The notes beneath the pieces were generated by a model. That model was not told the origin of the DNA and ran no database searches. It saw only the letters and a program-made list of their open reading frames with translations. Positions 25,335 to 33,233 of a stretch of 64,000 nucleotides of DNA are shown in pieces; position 1 is the stretch's first letter, and the number at the start of each line of letters is the position of its first letter. This DNA is from Nodosilinea sp. LEGE 06152 (GTDB lineage: Bacteria > Cyanobacteriota > Cyanobacteriia > Phormidesmidales > Phormidesmidaceae), in the NCBI RefSeq assembly GCF_015207525.1, contig NZ_JADEWR010000015.1, forward strand, positions 48,467 through 112,466, in the 5' to 3' direction. Both the position numbers and the translations under genes were made by a program.

Positions 25335-25484
25335 CCCATAACCTCTGGGTTTGCAGTGACTACATAGATCTGTAAACTTTGCTTGACCCCGCGGGCTAGA
25401 TGCTGAATTGACAGCGCCCATGAGTAGGCTAGATCTGAAAAATTTTCTCGGGTCTATTCTCTTCTCATTGCCTAGGACGCCACC

Positions 25485-26306
25485 ATGCTAGAGCCGCTTC
25501 GGAGTGTATTGGGTTATTACTGGCCGAAATTAACCTGGAAACTGTATTTCTGGTTCATGAACCCTAAAAAGGTAACCCTGGCTCTGCTGGTGGTTGCTGT
25601 AGTGGCGATGGTGGCAAGTAAACCTAAGTATCGGCGGCGGATGGTCTCGGTTTGTCTAGCCCTGATGGCTGCCTACTGGTTTCTGCTCTCGCCGCTGTTT
25701 TCGGTACCTGCTACGGCTCTGTTGTCGAGCTTTGTGCCCGCCGATCCTGGCGAGTCTGCCGATGCTGTGGTGGTGCTGGCGCGCGCTGAACGTTTCCAGG
25801 GCGATCGCTACGGCAAGGCTCTAGATATGGTGGCTGCTGGGCGATCGTCCAACCTCTTAATCATGGGTCGCTCCCAGGGGGCCGACGTGCTGAGAGCGAT
25901 TGATCAGCGCAACCTGTCGCCCAATATGGTCAGCGCCGTCTGTGTAAAAACCACTAAGCAAGAGGCTGAGTCGGCCGCTGCCGCTCTGGGGGCAAGGGGT
26001 TTGAAAAAAATTGTGCTGATTACCGACACCCCGCACATGCTGCGGGCCTGGCTCACGTTTCAGGGGCTGGGGTTTACGGTGATGCCCCACGTTGAGCCCC
26101 TGCCTGCCGATGTGAGCAACCGTGAGCGATCGCTGCTCGCTATTCGCGAGTACCTGGGCCTGGTTAGCTACGGGGTGCTGGGCCGGTTTCAGGGGCAGTC
26201 ACCCAATACTCTGCCCGAGGTGGCCAAGGCCGTGGCCGACGATTTTCCTGCCGATCGCTGCTTTATGACCGCTGACCAAATTCGGCAGGCGTTTATGCTG
26301 AGTTAA
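25485..26306 (+). CDS. YdcF/SanA-type DUF218 membrane protein
   Basis: A 273-residue protein: two N-terminal membrane helices (about 30-46 and 53-75), then a DUF218 domain with DAVVVLARAERFQGDRYGKA and VKTTKQEAESAAAALGARG, followed by VLITDTPHMLRAWLTFQGLG. ElyC, SanA and YdcF homologues affect envelope integrity and undecaprenyl-phosphate use. The motif VVLA in place of the common VLGGG is a deviation. It is probably anchored in the plasma membrane. Confidence 0.75.
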   Translation: MLEPLRSVLGYYWPKLTWKLYFWFMNPKKVTLALLVVAVVAMVASKPKYRRRMVSVCLALMAAYWFLLSPLFSVPATALLSSFVPADPGESADAVVVLARAERFQGDRYGKALDMVAAGRSSNLLIMGRSQGADVLRAIDQRNLSPNMVSAVCVKTTKQEAESAAAALGARGLKKIVLITDTPHMLRAWLTFQGLGFTVMPHVEPLPADVSNRERSLLAIREYLGLVSYGVLGRFQGQSPNTLPEVAKAVADDFPADRCFMTADQIRQAFMLS

Positions 26307-26335
26307 GCGTTTTTATCGGGAGATCTGCTGCACTT

Positions 26336-26881
26336 ATGCAAGCCGACGTTACCACCTGGTATCTCGAAATGCTCGACCCAGCGCAACTGCGGCCCAAACT
26401 GATCGAGCACCCCGACCTGGAGATTCGCCAGGCCACCTTACCCTGCCCAGAGTTCAGCCGCTTTCTCTACGCCAGCGTGGGCGGTCAGTGGTACTGGTGC
26501 GATCGCCTGGGCTGGAGCCGCGATCGCTGGCTCACCTATCTAATCTGCTCTCAGGTTGAAACCTGGGTGGCCTATATCGCGGGTACCCCAGCGGGTTACA
26601 TCGAGCTAGAAAAACAGTCCAGTGGCAATGTAGAGATTACCTGCTTCGGGCTGCTGCCCCAGTTCATTGGTCAGGGCGTTGGCGGTCACTTGCTGACAGT
26701 GGGCGTGCAGTACGCCTGGAAGCTTGCCACCCGTCGCGTTTGGGTTCACACTTGTAGCCTCGACGGTCCCTTTGCCTACAAAAACTACGAGTCGCGCGGC
26801 TTCATCCTCTACGACACCACAATTAAGACAAAGGTATTGCCCGATCAACCGCCTGGCCCTTGGCCAGGCTACAACGCCTAG
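26336..26881 (+). CDS. GNAT family N-acetyltransferase
   Basis: A 181-residue acetyltransferase. Motif A is read as CFGLLPQFIGQGVGGHLLTV, and the C-terminal part as VWVHTCSLDGPFAYKNYESRGF. The N-terminal half (residues 1-80) with WYWCDRLGWSRDRW is longer than in the minimal fold, as in a known cyanobacterial and proteobacterial subgroup. It lies 29 bases after the YdcF gene, and 13 bases separate it from a DinB gene, so the three may form one operon. Confidence 0.82.
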   Translation: MQADVTTWYLEMLDPAQLRPKLIEHPDLEIRQATLPCPEFSRFLYASVGGQWYWCDRLGWSRDRWLTYLICSQVETWVAYIAGTPAGYIELEKQSSGNVEITCFGLLPQFIGQGVGGHLLTVGVQYAWKLATRRVWVHTCSLDGPFAYKNYESRGFILYDTTIKTKVLPDQPPGPWPGYNA

Positions 26882-26894
26882 TATTGGTCTGCTG

Positions 26895-27398
26895 ATGAAC
26901 CACCCCGACTACTATCGCACCATGGCCCGCTACAACCAGTGGATGAACGACAAGCTCTATGCCTGCTGCGCCGAGCTACCCGACGCAGAGCGCAAGGCCG
27001 ACCGGGGCGCTTTTTTTAAGTCTATCCACGCTACCTTGAACCATCTGCTGTATGGCGATCGCGCCTGGGTAGGTCGCCTCAGCGGTCAGCCCTACTACCG
27101 CCCCAACCTGGGTCAAGACCTCTACACCGATTTTGCCGAACTCCACCAGGCTCGCACCGAAATGGATGCCACGCTGATCGAGTGGGTCGCCACCTTTACC
27201 CCTGAGTGGCTGGCTCAGCCCTTTGCCTACACCAGCAACATCGACAAAACTAACCGCTTGCTGCCCACCTGGCTGCTAGTCACTCACCTGTTTAACCACC
27301 AGACCCATCACCGGGGGCAGGTCACCACCCTGCTGAGCCAGATGGGCATCGACCCCGGCATTACCGACCTACCCTGGCTGCCCTTAGAGAGCCACTAA
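26895..27398 (+). CDS. DinB family protein, second copy
   Basis: A 167-residue DinB-superfamily protein. Metal-site histidines are in SIHATLNHLLYGDRAW (H50) and HLFNHQTHHRGQ near the C-terminus. The frame is open 57 codons upstream inside the GNAT gene, but MNHPDYYRTMARYNQWMN at 26895 is the natural start. It parallels the DinB-GNAT pair at 1990-3041, with the gene order reversed. The last four bases overlap the end of the convergent TetR-fusion gene. Confidence 0.85.
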   Translation: MNHPDYYRTMARYNQWMNDKLYACCAELPDAERKADRGAFFKSIHATLNHLLYGDRAWVGRLSGQPYYRPNLGQDLYTDFAELHQARTEMDATLIEWVATFTPEWLAQPFAYTSNIDKTNRLLPTWLLVTHLFNHQTHHRGQVTTLLSQMGIDPGITDLPWLPLESH

Positions 27399-28714
27399 TC
27401 TCCATCAGTAGCGGTTGCTGGGGGTGGCTGACTGAGCTTACTGGAAGCAGAGCCCGATTGTTGGTCAAGCCTCAGCGCCTGGGCCAATGCGGATCGCGCC
27501 TGGGCTTTTTGCACCAGCGGGTCGAGTTGCTCAACCGATAGCCCGCTCAGCAGGCTCAGGTCTTGGCGAGTGAGACCCTTCAGCAGCATGTCTACGCACC
27601 AGGTGGCGCGGGTTTGCTCAAGGGCCAAAGGGGCACCCGTCGGCGAGGCAATATCGGCGGTTACTTCGGCCCACAGCTGCCGCACCCGCAGGGGCGTGAT
27701 GGGCTGATCGTCTGGCCCCACAAACATAGCAGGCGAGCCATCGCTGCGGCTCTTCAGCCAGCGAGTCAGTGGGTTCTTGGTATAGGTGCCGTAGCGCCGA
27801 CCCATAATCCACTGATTGAGGGGCACCTGACGGTGGTTTGGGCCGACCAGCAAAATGTGCTGACTGCTGTCGTAGAGGGCACTGGCACGGGTCAAAAGCG
27901 GCACCTCCGCTGCGGCCACCCCAGCCCCCCAGAGCACGTAAATCAGGGCATAGGTCTGGTTACCAGCTTTGCGAGCCGCCTGCATGACCTGGTGGACAAT
28001 GGGTGCCGGAAGATCGATCCAGGTTTCAGTATTGGGGTGATTAGTGGTCAGGCCAGGTCGACTTAAATCAAGGCCATCTTCGGCTGGCTGGGGCCGCAGA
28101 CCGAGTAACCAACTCACCACGCTGTCGATAAAAGCGGCTCGGTTCGGCCAGAGACCGGAGGTTTCTACAGCCGCATCAGCGATGTCGGGCGGGCCACTGG
28201 TTGTGCTATCGATCGCAGCGTAGCCGAGCAATAGTGCCATCACCAAACCTGCCACCTCTTCCGGGGGCAACCCAGGGGCAATCCCCTGGCCCAAAACCGA
28301 CTCCAGATATTCGGCCACGCAGTCGCGAATAGTTTGCAGGCCACGCCCCATAGCCTGACTGTTGGCTGCCGAGAACTGCCCTGCCTCCCCAATGACCGCT
28401 CGCACCAGTTCTGAAAGCTGGTCCAGCGTCTCTAAACACTGAGTCAGGAAATGCCGCAGCGCCTGGTCAGTGGGAATTTGCCCAACGGGTTCTAGCTCCA
28501 AGCGGTAGCCAGGGCTGACCAGCACCTCCGCCTCCGTCATCACCGCTGCAAGCAAGCCATGCTTGCTACCAAACTGACGAAACAGGGTGACCTCGTTAAC
28601 CCCAGCCAGATCGGCCACCTGACGCGTGGTAGTGGCCCCCACCCCCTGACTCGAAAAAAGCTGAAAGGCAGCATCCACAAGCCGCTGCCGGGCCGATTTG
28701 CGCTGATCTGCCAT
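27395..28714 (-). CDS. TetR regulator fused to a recombinase-like C-terminal domain
   Basis: A 439-residue protein, about twice the usual TetR length. Residues 8-55 are a TetR DNA-binding domain (RQRLVDAAFQLFSSQGV, TTTRQVADLAGVNEVTLFRQF) and residues 60-205 a TetR-like helical ligand domain. Residues about 230-410 resemble a tyrosine-recombinase catalytic fold: IYVLWGAGVAAAEVPLLTR, HILLVGPNHRQVPL, then EQTRATWCVDMLLKGLTRQD. The first catalytic Arg and the Tyr are absent, so it should not recombine DNA. ATG 28714 is chosen; the longer frame has no support. It is divergent from the desaturase gene, with paired repeats between. Confidence 0.78.
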   Translation of the reverse strand: MADQRKSARQRLVDAAFQLFSSQGVGATTTRQVADLAGVNEVTLFRQFGSKHGLLAAVMTEAEVLVSPGYRLELEPVGQIPTDQALRHFLTQCLETLDQLSELVRAVIGEAGQFSAANSQAMGRGLQTIRDCVAEYLESVLGQGIAPGLPPEEVAGLVMALLLGYAAIDSTTSGPPDIADAAVETSGLWPNRAAFIDSVVSWLLGLRPQPAEDGLDLSRPGLTTNHPNTETWIDLPAPIVHQVMQAARKAGNQTYALIYVLWGAGVAAAEVPLLTRASALYDSSQHILLVGPNHRQVPLNQWIMGRRYGTYTKNPLTRWLKSRSDGSPAMFVGPDDQPITPLRVRQLWAEVTADIASPTGAPLALEQTRATWCVDMLLKGLTRQDLSLLSGLSVEQLDPLVQKAQARSALAQALRLDQQSGSASSKLSQPPPATATDGD

Positions 28715-28724
28715 AGAAAAAAGA

Positions 28725-28785
28725 AAGCAACACTTGCATTTTACCAAACGGGTTGTTATGGTTGTGAATGTAAGCAACACTTGCA
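28725..28785. promoter_or_regulatory. Two 14-bp direct repeats between regulator and desaturase
   Basis: AAGCAACACTTGCA occurs exactly at 28725-28738 and again at 28772-28785, 47 bases apart, each with a GCAA-CAC-TTGC dyad. The position between the divergent TetR-type gene and desC makes these the likely operators of both promoters. Binding is inferred. Confidence 0.7.
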
Positions 28786-28884
28786 ATCGACTCCGCCAGG
28801 AGATTGGCAAGGGCTTACCGCATCGTCTTGACCAGGTTTGGTTCTAGGGCGATGGTTCCAACCCTACCGCTGTAAAGGACTTGT

Positions 28885-29742
28885 ATGACAACGACGTTAA
28901 ACCCTACACCCCCGAAGCTGGGTCTCGCTAACCTTGACTGGACCCTGGTTGGCTTTTTGGGGGTCATTCACGGTGCGGCACTGCTGGCTCCCTGGTTCTT
29001 TTCGTGGTCAGCGCTGGGAGTCATGGTGGCCCTGCACTGGCTGTTTGGCAGCATTGGCATTTGCCTGGGCTACCACCGCTTGCTCACTCACCGCAGTTTT
29101 CAAGTGCCCCGCTGGCTGGAGTATGTTTTTGCCACCATCGGTGCGATGGCGCTCCAGGGCGGGCCTATTTTCTGGGTGGCGGGCCACCGGCAGCACCACC
29201 TCTACACTGAAGATGCCGAAAAAGACCCTTACGCCGCCAGTCGCGGGTTTTGGTGGAGCCACATGCTGTGGCTGGTCTACCGCAACCCGGCCACTTTTAA
29301 CGGCCAAGTCTACCGCCGCTACGCCCCCGATATTGCCCGCGATCCTTACTATCGCTGGCTCGATCGCTACTTTCTGCTGCTGCAAGTGCCGATTGCGATC
29401 GCCCTCTTTGCTCTGGGCGGCTGGTCGTTCGTTATCTACGGCGTTTTCTTAAGAATCGTGGTGCTGTGGCACTCGACCTGGTTGATCAACTCAGCAACTC
29501 ACATGTGGGGCAAGCGCCGCTTTCATATCGAAGATAACTCGGGTAACTTGTGGTGGACGGCGCTGCTGACCTACGGCGAAGGCTGGCATAACAATCACCA
29601 CGCCTACCCCAACGTAGCCCCCGCAGGCTGGCGCTGGTGGGAAGTCGATGTCACCTGGTACGCCATTCTGCTGCTTGAGAAACTAGGTTTGGCCCGGCGC
29701 GTAGTGCGCCCCCCAACTGAGGCTGTGGCCCAAGAACGCTAG
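28885..29742 (+). CDS. desC: Acyl-lipid/acyl-CoA delta-9 type fatty acid desaturase
   Basis: A 285-residue membrane di-iron desaturase with all three histidine boxes: HRLLTH, HRQHH and HNNHH (GEGWHNNHHAYPNVAPAGWRW is split around it). Four membrane helices are evident. It closely resembles cyanobacterial DesC, which introduces the first double bond at position 9 of saturated acyl chains in membrane lipids. It is divergently arranged with a TetR-type regulator and shares repeated operators with it, suggesting lipid- or fatty-acid-responsive control. The symbol reflects family resemblance. Confidence 0.88.
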   Translation: MTTTLNPTPPKLGLANLDWTLVGFLGVIHGAALLAPWFFSWSALGVMVALHWLFGSIGICLGYHRLLTHRSFQVPRWLEYVFATIGAMALQGGPIFWVAGHRQHHLYTEDAEKDPYAASRGFWWSHMLWLVYRNPATFNGQVYRRYAPDIARDPYYRWLDRYFLLLQVPIAIALFALGGWSFVIYGVFLRIVVLWHSTWLINSATHMWGKRRFHIEDNSGNLWWTALLTYGEGWHNNHHAYPNVAPAGWRWWEVDVTWYAILLLEKLGLARRVVRPPTEAVAQER

Positions 29743-29898
29743 CATCGATTTTGGCAAAAAAAGTCTAGCCTCTCCCATAGATTAAGTTTGGCCCTGAATT
29801 TCACCCAACCGAGCGTGGGAAGATTTGGGGTCTACTTAAGTTTAAAGACTGCTCCCTATAGTTCCTTAAGAGTACCAAACAGCCTCAGGCAAGCTGGT

Positions 29899-29920
29899 TA
29901 CACTATATTGACAGTGTAAA
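29899..29920. promoter_or_regulatory. Palindromic operator of brnTA
   Basis: TTACACT, eight bases, AGTGTAA: a perfect seven-base dyad 28 to 49 bases before brnT. BrnA-type antitoxins repress their own operon through such dyads; the link here is inferred. Confidence 0.6.
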
Positions 29921-29947
29921 TACACCACCTTGCCAACATTACAGAGC

Positions 29948-30244
29948 ATGGATGTGTACTTCACACTCAATGGCATTACCTTTGTCTGGGATGCCGAGAA
30001 GGCCAGGATCAACTCGATTAATCATGATGGGGTGACTTTTCAGCAAGCTACAGAAGCTTTCTTTGACCCATTCCTCGTCGTCGTTGATGCCAGCCGCAAC
30101 GATGAGGTGCGAGATGCCGTTATTGGTTTAGACAGACGGTGGAGCCTTTTATACGTTGTCTACATTGAGCGTGAAAACGACACCATTCGGCTGATTTCGG
30201 CTCGTAAAGCGACACGTAAGGAACGTGAATACTATGAAAGTTGA
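29948..30244 (+). CDS. brnT: BrnT family toxin
   Basis: A 98-residue RelE-fold ribonuclease toxin of the BrnT family. The pattern is clear: FVWDAEKARINSINHDGVTF, then QQATEAFFDP, then GLDRRWSLLYVVYIER and TIRLISARKATRKEREYYE. Active BrnT cuts mRNA and stops growth. The ATG at 29948 is preferred over a TTG at 29930. As is standard for this family, the toxin comes first and the antitoxin second; here they overlap by 11 bases. Confidence 0.9.
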   Translation: MDVYFTLNGITFVWDAEKARINSINHDGVTFQQATEAFFDPFLVVVDASRNDEVRDAVIGLDRRWSLLYVVYIERENDTIRLISARKATRKEREYYES

Positions 30245-30518
30245 TGCATTGAAACAGCGGCTCAACAGAGATCGGCCCATGACGACGATCACCATTCGAA
30301 TGCCCGAAGATGTGATCGAAGATCTAAAGCGAGTTGCTCCGCTGCTTGGGTTCTCTGGGTATCAGCCCTTGGCCCGAGCCTATATTGGTCAAGGGCTAAG
30401 GGCTGATCTGGAGCGGTTAGAGGGAGATACGGTATCAGCCCTTGTGGCCAGTTTGAAACGTCATGGCGTGAGTGATGACATTCTCCAGGAAGCGCTAGGT
30501 GAAGTTATTCAGCACTAG
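30234..30518 (+). CDS. brnA: BrnA/CopG-type antitoxin
   Basis: A 94-residue ribbon-helix-helix protein. MTTITIRMPEDVIEDLKRVA forms the strand and first helix, and FSGYQPLARAYIGQGLR the second helix. It neutralises the BrnT toxin and binds DNA. The ATG at 30234 overlaps the end of brnT. The C-terminal 40 residues (VSALVASLKRHGVSDDILQE) are longer than in the shortest BrnA proteins. Confidence 0.8.
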   Translation: MKVDALKQRLNRDRPMTTITIRMPEDVIEDLKRVAPLLGFSGYQPLARAYIGQGLRADLERLEGDTVSALVASLKRHGVSDDILQEALGEVIQH

Positions 30519-30553
30519 CCTCGTCCATAGGGCCACTCAACATCAGCTCAACG

Positions 30554-30880
30554 TCAGCGTTCGGCGGATGGGTCGGGCGGATGAAAGCGTGGGTGAAGGC
30601 GATCGCGCACCAGTTCCCCTCCATGCAAATGCTGCTCCACAATCCTCGGTACATCCTCGGCGGTGACTTGGCAGTACCAGGTATTGCCCGGCATAACTTT
30701 GACTGTTGGCCCAGCGCTGCACTGGCCCATGCAGTCGCTCTCGGCAACTAGAATCGTTGGGCTTTGATGTTCTCGAAAGGCCGCCAGCACCGCCGCCGAA
30801 CCACCGCGATCGCAGGAGCGATGGTGGCACACCTGCACCAGCCAGCGCTTTGGGCAAACAGCAGCAGAGGGCGTTGTCAT
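30554..30880 (-). CDS. Thioredoxin-like [2Fe-2S] ferredoxin
   Basis: A 108-residue protein with the four-cysteine pattern of thioredoxin-fold ferredoxins: C18 and C23 (QVCHHRSCDRGGS) and C50 and C54 (SDCMGQCSAGPTV). It would carry a [2Fe-2S] cluster and act in cytoplasmic electron transfer. Homologues are common in cyanobacteria, where partners are mostly unknown. The C-terminal tail (HPRFHPPDPSAER) is extra and probably disordered. It is convergent with brnA. Confidence 0.82.
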   Translation of the reverse strand: MTTPSAAVCPKRWLVQVCHHRSCDRGGSAAVLAAFREHQSPTILVAESDCMGQCSAGPTVKVMPGNTWYCQVTAEDVPRIVEQHLHGGELVRDRLHPRFHPPDPSAER

Positions 30881-30986
30881 GGAGCCTCAGGTGTCATCTG
30901 CTCTTAGCCTGCCACAGATGGCGGAGAACGCGGGATGTCGCGCAAAGTGAGGGTAAACCACTTGCCAGTCAGGGGTGAGGCGACAG

Positions 30987-31286
30987 CTACCGTCCGCAGG
31001 TAGCCAACAGCTCGTTTACCCAGAGGGCGTCGATCGCTCCCCGCAGCCGCTGCTGCTGCTGCTGTAGGTGCTGTTCGCCAAGGCAGGGCTGCAGGTGCGC
31101 TACTAGGCCGTCGGCCTCATCAATTAGCAGGTTTAGCAGCGGTTCTGCTTCGGCTTGCTGCAAAATTTCGCCCATGCGCTCGGCACCGGCCTCGTCGAGG
31201 CTGGGGCGCAGGGCCAGCTGGCAATATTCATACACCACAGAGCGGTAGGCCAGGGCGCTACCGAGCCATTCGTCAGAGGTTGACAT
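30987..31286 (-). CDS. Hypothetical protein, 99 residues
   Basis: A small, helical, soluble protein with an AGGAGA ribosome site before the ATG at 31286; the frame continues upstream but lacks a site. The sequence MSTSDEWLGSALAYRSVVYE, a poly-glutamine run and C-terminal AIDALWVNELLATCGR match no family that I can name. It may be a small cyanobacterium-specific protein. The neighbouring genes give no functional lead. Confidence 0.6.
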   Translation of the reverse strand: MSTSDEWLGSALAYRSVVYEYCQLALRPSLDEAGAERMGEILQQAEAEPLLNLLIDEADGLVAHLQPCLGEQHLQQQQQRLRGAIDALWVNELLATCGR

Positions 31287-31511
31287 GGGGTTTCTCCTAC
31301 AGCCTTGGCCCAGGCGTTTAACGCAGCACAACACAGCAGCGACTGGTCGTAACGGCAGCCTACCAGCTACCCGCTTCAGCCCATGACGATGCCCAGGCCA
31401 AAGTAGGTTCCTTGAGGGTTAAGTGTACCCAGCTCAACAGCCGTGACGAGGTTGGCTGTGAAGTTTGTGCCCGGATCAACCGCTCTCTTTAAAGGGATGA
31501 CGAAGCTTGCC

Positions 31512-32207
31512 CTAGGCGGCTACCAATGCCTGCACCAGGCTCTCAAACAGAGGCAGCCCGTCGACGCCGCCCAGCACTGCATCGGCGGCCCGCTCGGGGT
31601 GAGGCATGAGGCCCAGCACGTTGCCCTGACGGTTGCAAATCCCGGCAATGTTGCCCAACGAGCCATTGAGGTTGTGCTTGGCCTCTACCGCACCATCAGG
31701 GCCGCAGTAGCGAAACACGATTTGGTTGTTGGCCTCCAGCTCGGCCAGGGTAGCCTCGTCGGCGTAGTAGCAGCCCTCCCCGTGGGCGATGGGCAGCGTA
31801 ATCACCTGATTCTGGGCATAATTTGCTGTCCACAGTAGGTTGGTGCGCTCAACTCTCAGGGGTACGCGATCGCAGATAAACCGCATATCCCGGTTGCGCA
31901 TCAGCGCCCCTGGCAGCAGCCCTACCTCAGTCAAAATCTGGAACCCGTTGCAGATGCCCAGCACCGGCTTACCCCGGTTAGCGTGCTCGACCGTGGCCTG
32001 CATGGCCGGAGAAAACCGAGCGATCGCACCACAGCGCAAATAGTCGCCGTAGCTAAAGCCACCGGGTACCACCACCAGATCCAGGTCGCCGATGTCGCTG
32101 TCCTCGTGCCAGACCATCCGAGTGGGCTGGCCCAGAACATCGCGGGTGACGTAGGCCACATCGCGATCGCAGTTAGCTCCAGGGAAGACGATAATGCCGA
32201 ATTTCAT
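31512..32207 (-). CDS. purQ: Phosphoribosylformylglycinamidine synthase subunit PurQ
   Basis: A 231-residue class I glutamine amidotransferase. The N-terminus MKFGIIVFPGANCDRDVAY is diagnostic for PurQ; the nucleophile is C86 in LGICNGFQ, and the catalytic His and Glu are in LMPHPERA. It supplies ammonia for the FGAM synthase step of purine synthesis, in complex with PurS and PurL. It lies downstream of purS on the same strand, with a dispersed palindromic repeat in the 121-base gap. PurL is not in the window. Confidence 0.96.
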   Translation of the reverse strand: MKFGIIVFPGANCDRDVAYVTRDVLGQPTRMVWHEDSDIGDLDLVVVPGGFSYGDYLRCGAIARFSPAMQATVEHANRGKPVLGICNGFQILTEVGLLPGALMRNRDMRFICDRVPLRVERTNLLWTANYAQNQVITLPIAHGEGCYYADEATLAELEANNQIVFRYCGPDGAVEAKHNLNGSLGNIAGICNRQGNVLGLMPHPERAADAVLGGVDGLPLFESLVQALVAA

Positions 32208-32273
32208 GGCAGTAAAGGGAGGGTAAAGGAGGTAGAGAGTTGGGAGATGGGGAGACAAGGAGATGGTAGGGAC

Positions 32274-32313
32274 GAATTCAAAGTTCAAAATTTTGCACTT
32301 TGAATTTTGAACT
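32274..32313. repeat. AT-rich palindromic repeat in the purS-purQ gap
   Basis: Contains AGTTCAAAAT and ATTTTGAACT as inverse arms, and also TTCAAAGT/ACTTTGAA. It shares most of its sequence with the inverted repeat at 24771-24815. Confidence 0.65.
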
Positions 32314-32328
32314 CTACACTCCCCCTCC

Positions 32329-32592
32329 TCACGCCGTGGCTAGCGTTTGCAATTCAAACCGATAGTTCTCGATCACCGGGTTGGCCAAAAGCTGGTCGCA
32401 CATGCGATCGAGCTGCTGGCTGGCGGCCGCTTCGGAGTCGGCCTCCAGGGTGAGTTCAATGTATTTGCCAATGCGAACTGGCCCCACGTTGCTGTAGCCC
32501 ATATGGGCCAGCCCCGACTGCACCGCTGTACCTGCCGGGTCGAGAACCGAGGGGCGCAGGGTAACGTAAATACGGGCACTGTAGTGGGGCAC
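32329..32592 (-). CDS. purS: Phosphoribosylformylglycinamidine synthase subunit PurS
   Basis: An 87-residue PurS protein: YSARIYVTLRPSVLDPAG, AVQSGLAHMGYSNVGPVRIG and KYIELTLEADSE match the family through its whole length. PurS forms a dimer that bridges PurL and PurQ and helps channel ammonia. A GTG at 32592 with GGAG six bases upstream is chosen; an in-frame TTG at 32625 would add 11 residues without a site. It is divergent from zur. Confidence 0.93.
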   Translation of the reverse strand: MPHYSARIYVTLRPSVLDPAGTAVQSGLAHMGYSNVGPVRIGKYIELTLEADSEAAASQQLDRMCDQLLANPVIENYRFELQTLATA

Positions 32593-32689
32593 GGCAGACT
32601 CCAAAAGCAGGGAAAATCGTAACAATCGACACCCCTCATCCTACCCTATCGGCCAGTTGATAAACTTGAGGCAGTACGAGTGAGACAGC

Positions 32690-33103
32690 ATGGTACGACG
32701 CACCCGCAGCCAAGAAAAAGTTTTAGCCGTTTTAAAAGGGTTAAGTAAACCCATTTCAGCCCAAGATCTCTACGTGGAAATGCGGCAGGAGGGCAATACC
32801 ACGGGCCTGGCTACGGTCTACCGGGCGCTCGATGCCCTCAAGCTAGAAGGGGCAGTACAAATGCGCACCCTGCCCTCAGGCGAGGCACTCTACAGCCTAC
32901 CGCAGGAAGATCGCCATCACCTCACCTGTTTGCAGTGCGGCATTACTATCGCTATCGATGAGTGCCCCGTTCACAGCCTCGAAAAAGACCTGCACCAGGC
33001 CCATCAGTTCAAAATTTTCTACCACACGCTTGAATTTTTTGGCCTCTGCCCCCGCTGTCAGGGCAGCTTAGCGACCCCACAGTCTTCGGTTTCCCAAGGC
33101 TAG
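32690..33103 (+). CDS. zur: Fur family regulator, Zur/FurB type
   Basis: A 137-residue Fur-family protein. The winged helix holds TGLATVYRALDALKLEG. A structural zinc site is formed by CxxC pairs at C80/C83 and C120/C123, with H76-H77 (DRHHLTC) in a regulatory metal site. HQFKIFYHTLEFFGLC closely matches cyanobacterial FurB/Zur, the zinc-sensing repressor, rather than PerR or FurA. No clear Zur-box is visible in its short upstream region, so autoregulation is not supported. Confidence 0.88.
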   Translation: MVRRTRSQEKVLAVLKGLSKPISAQDLYVEMRQEGNTTGLATVYRALDALKLEGAVQMRTLPSGEALYSLPQEDRHHLTCLQCGITIAIDECPVHSLEKDLHQAHQFKIFYHTLEFFGLCPRCQGSLATPQSSVSQG

Positions 33104-33233
33104 TCACATCACGGATGCTGTACGCTCGTGATGAATTGACTTCCGTAGCCATACAAAAAAGGGCCATAGAAGAAGGCATTGAGCAAATATCAAATACTAC
33201 AAGGAGCATTTTGTGTTTGCGACTGTCAAGTAT

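Noticed and set aside
32593..32689. Zur box between purS and zur
   Set aside because: Only a weak TGATAA half-site is seen; no symmetric match to the known cyanobacterial Zur site.
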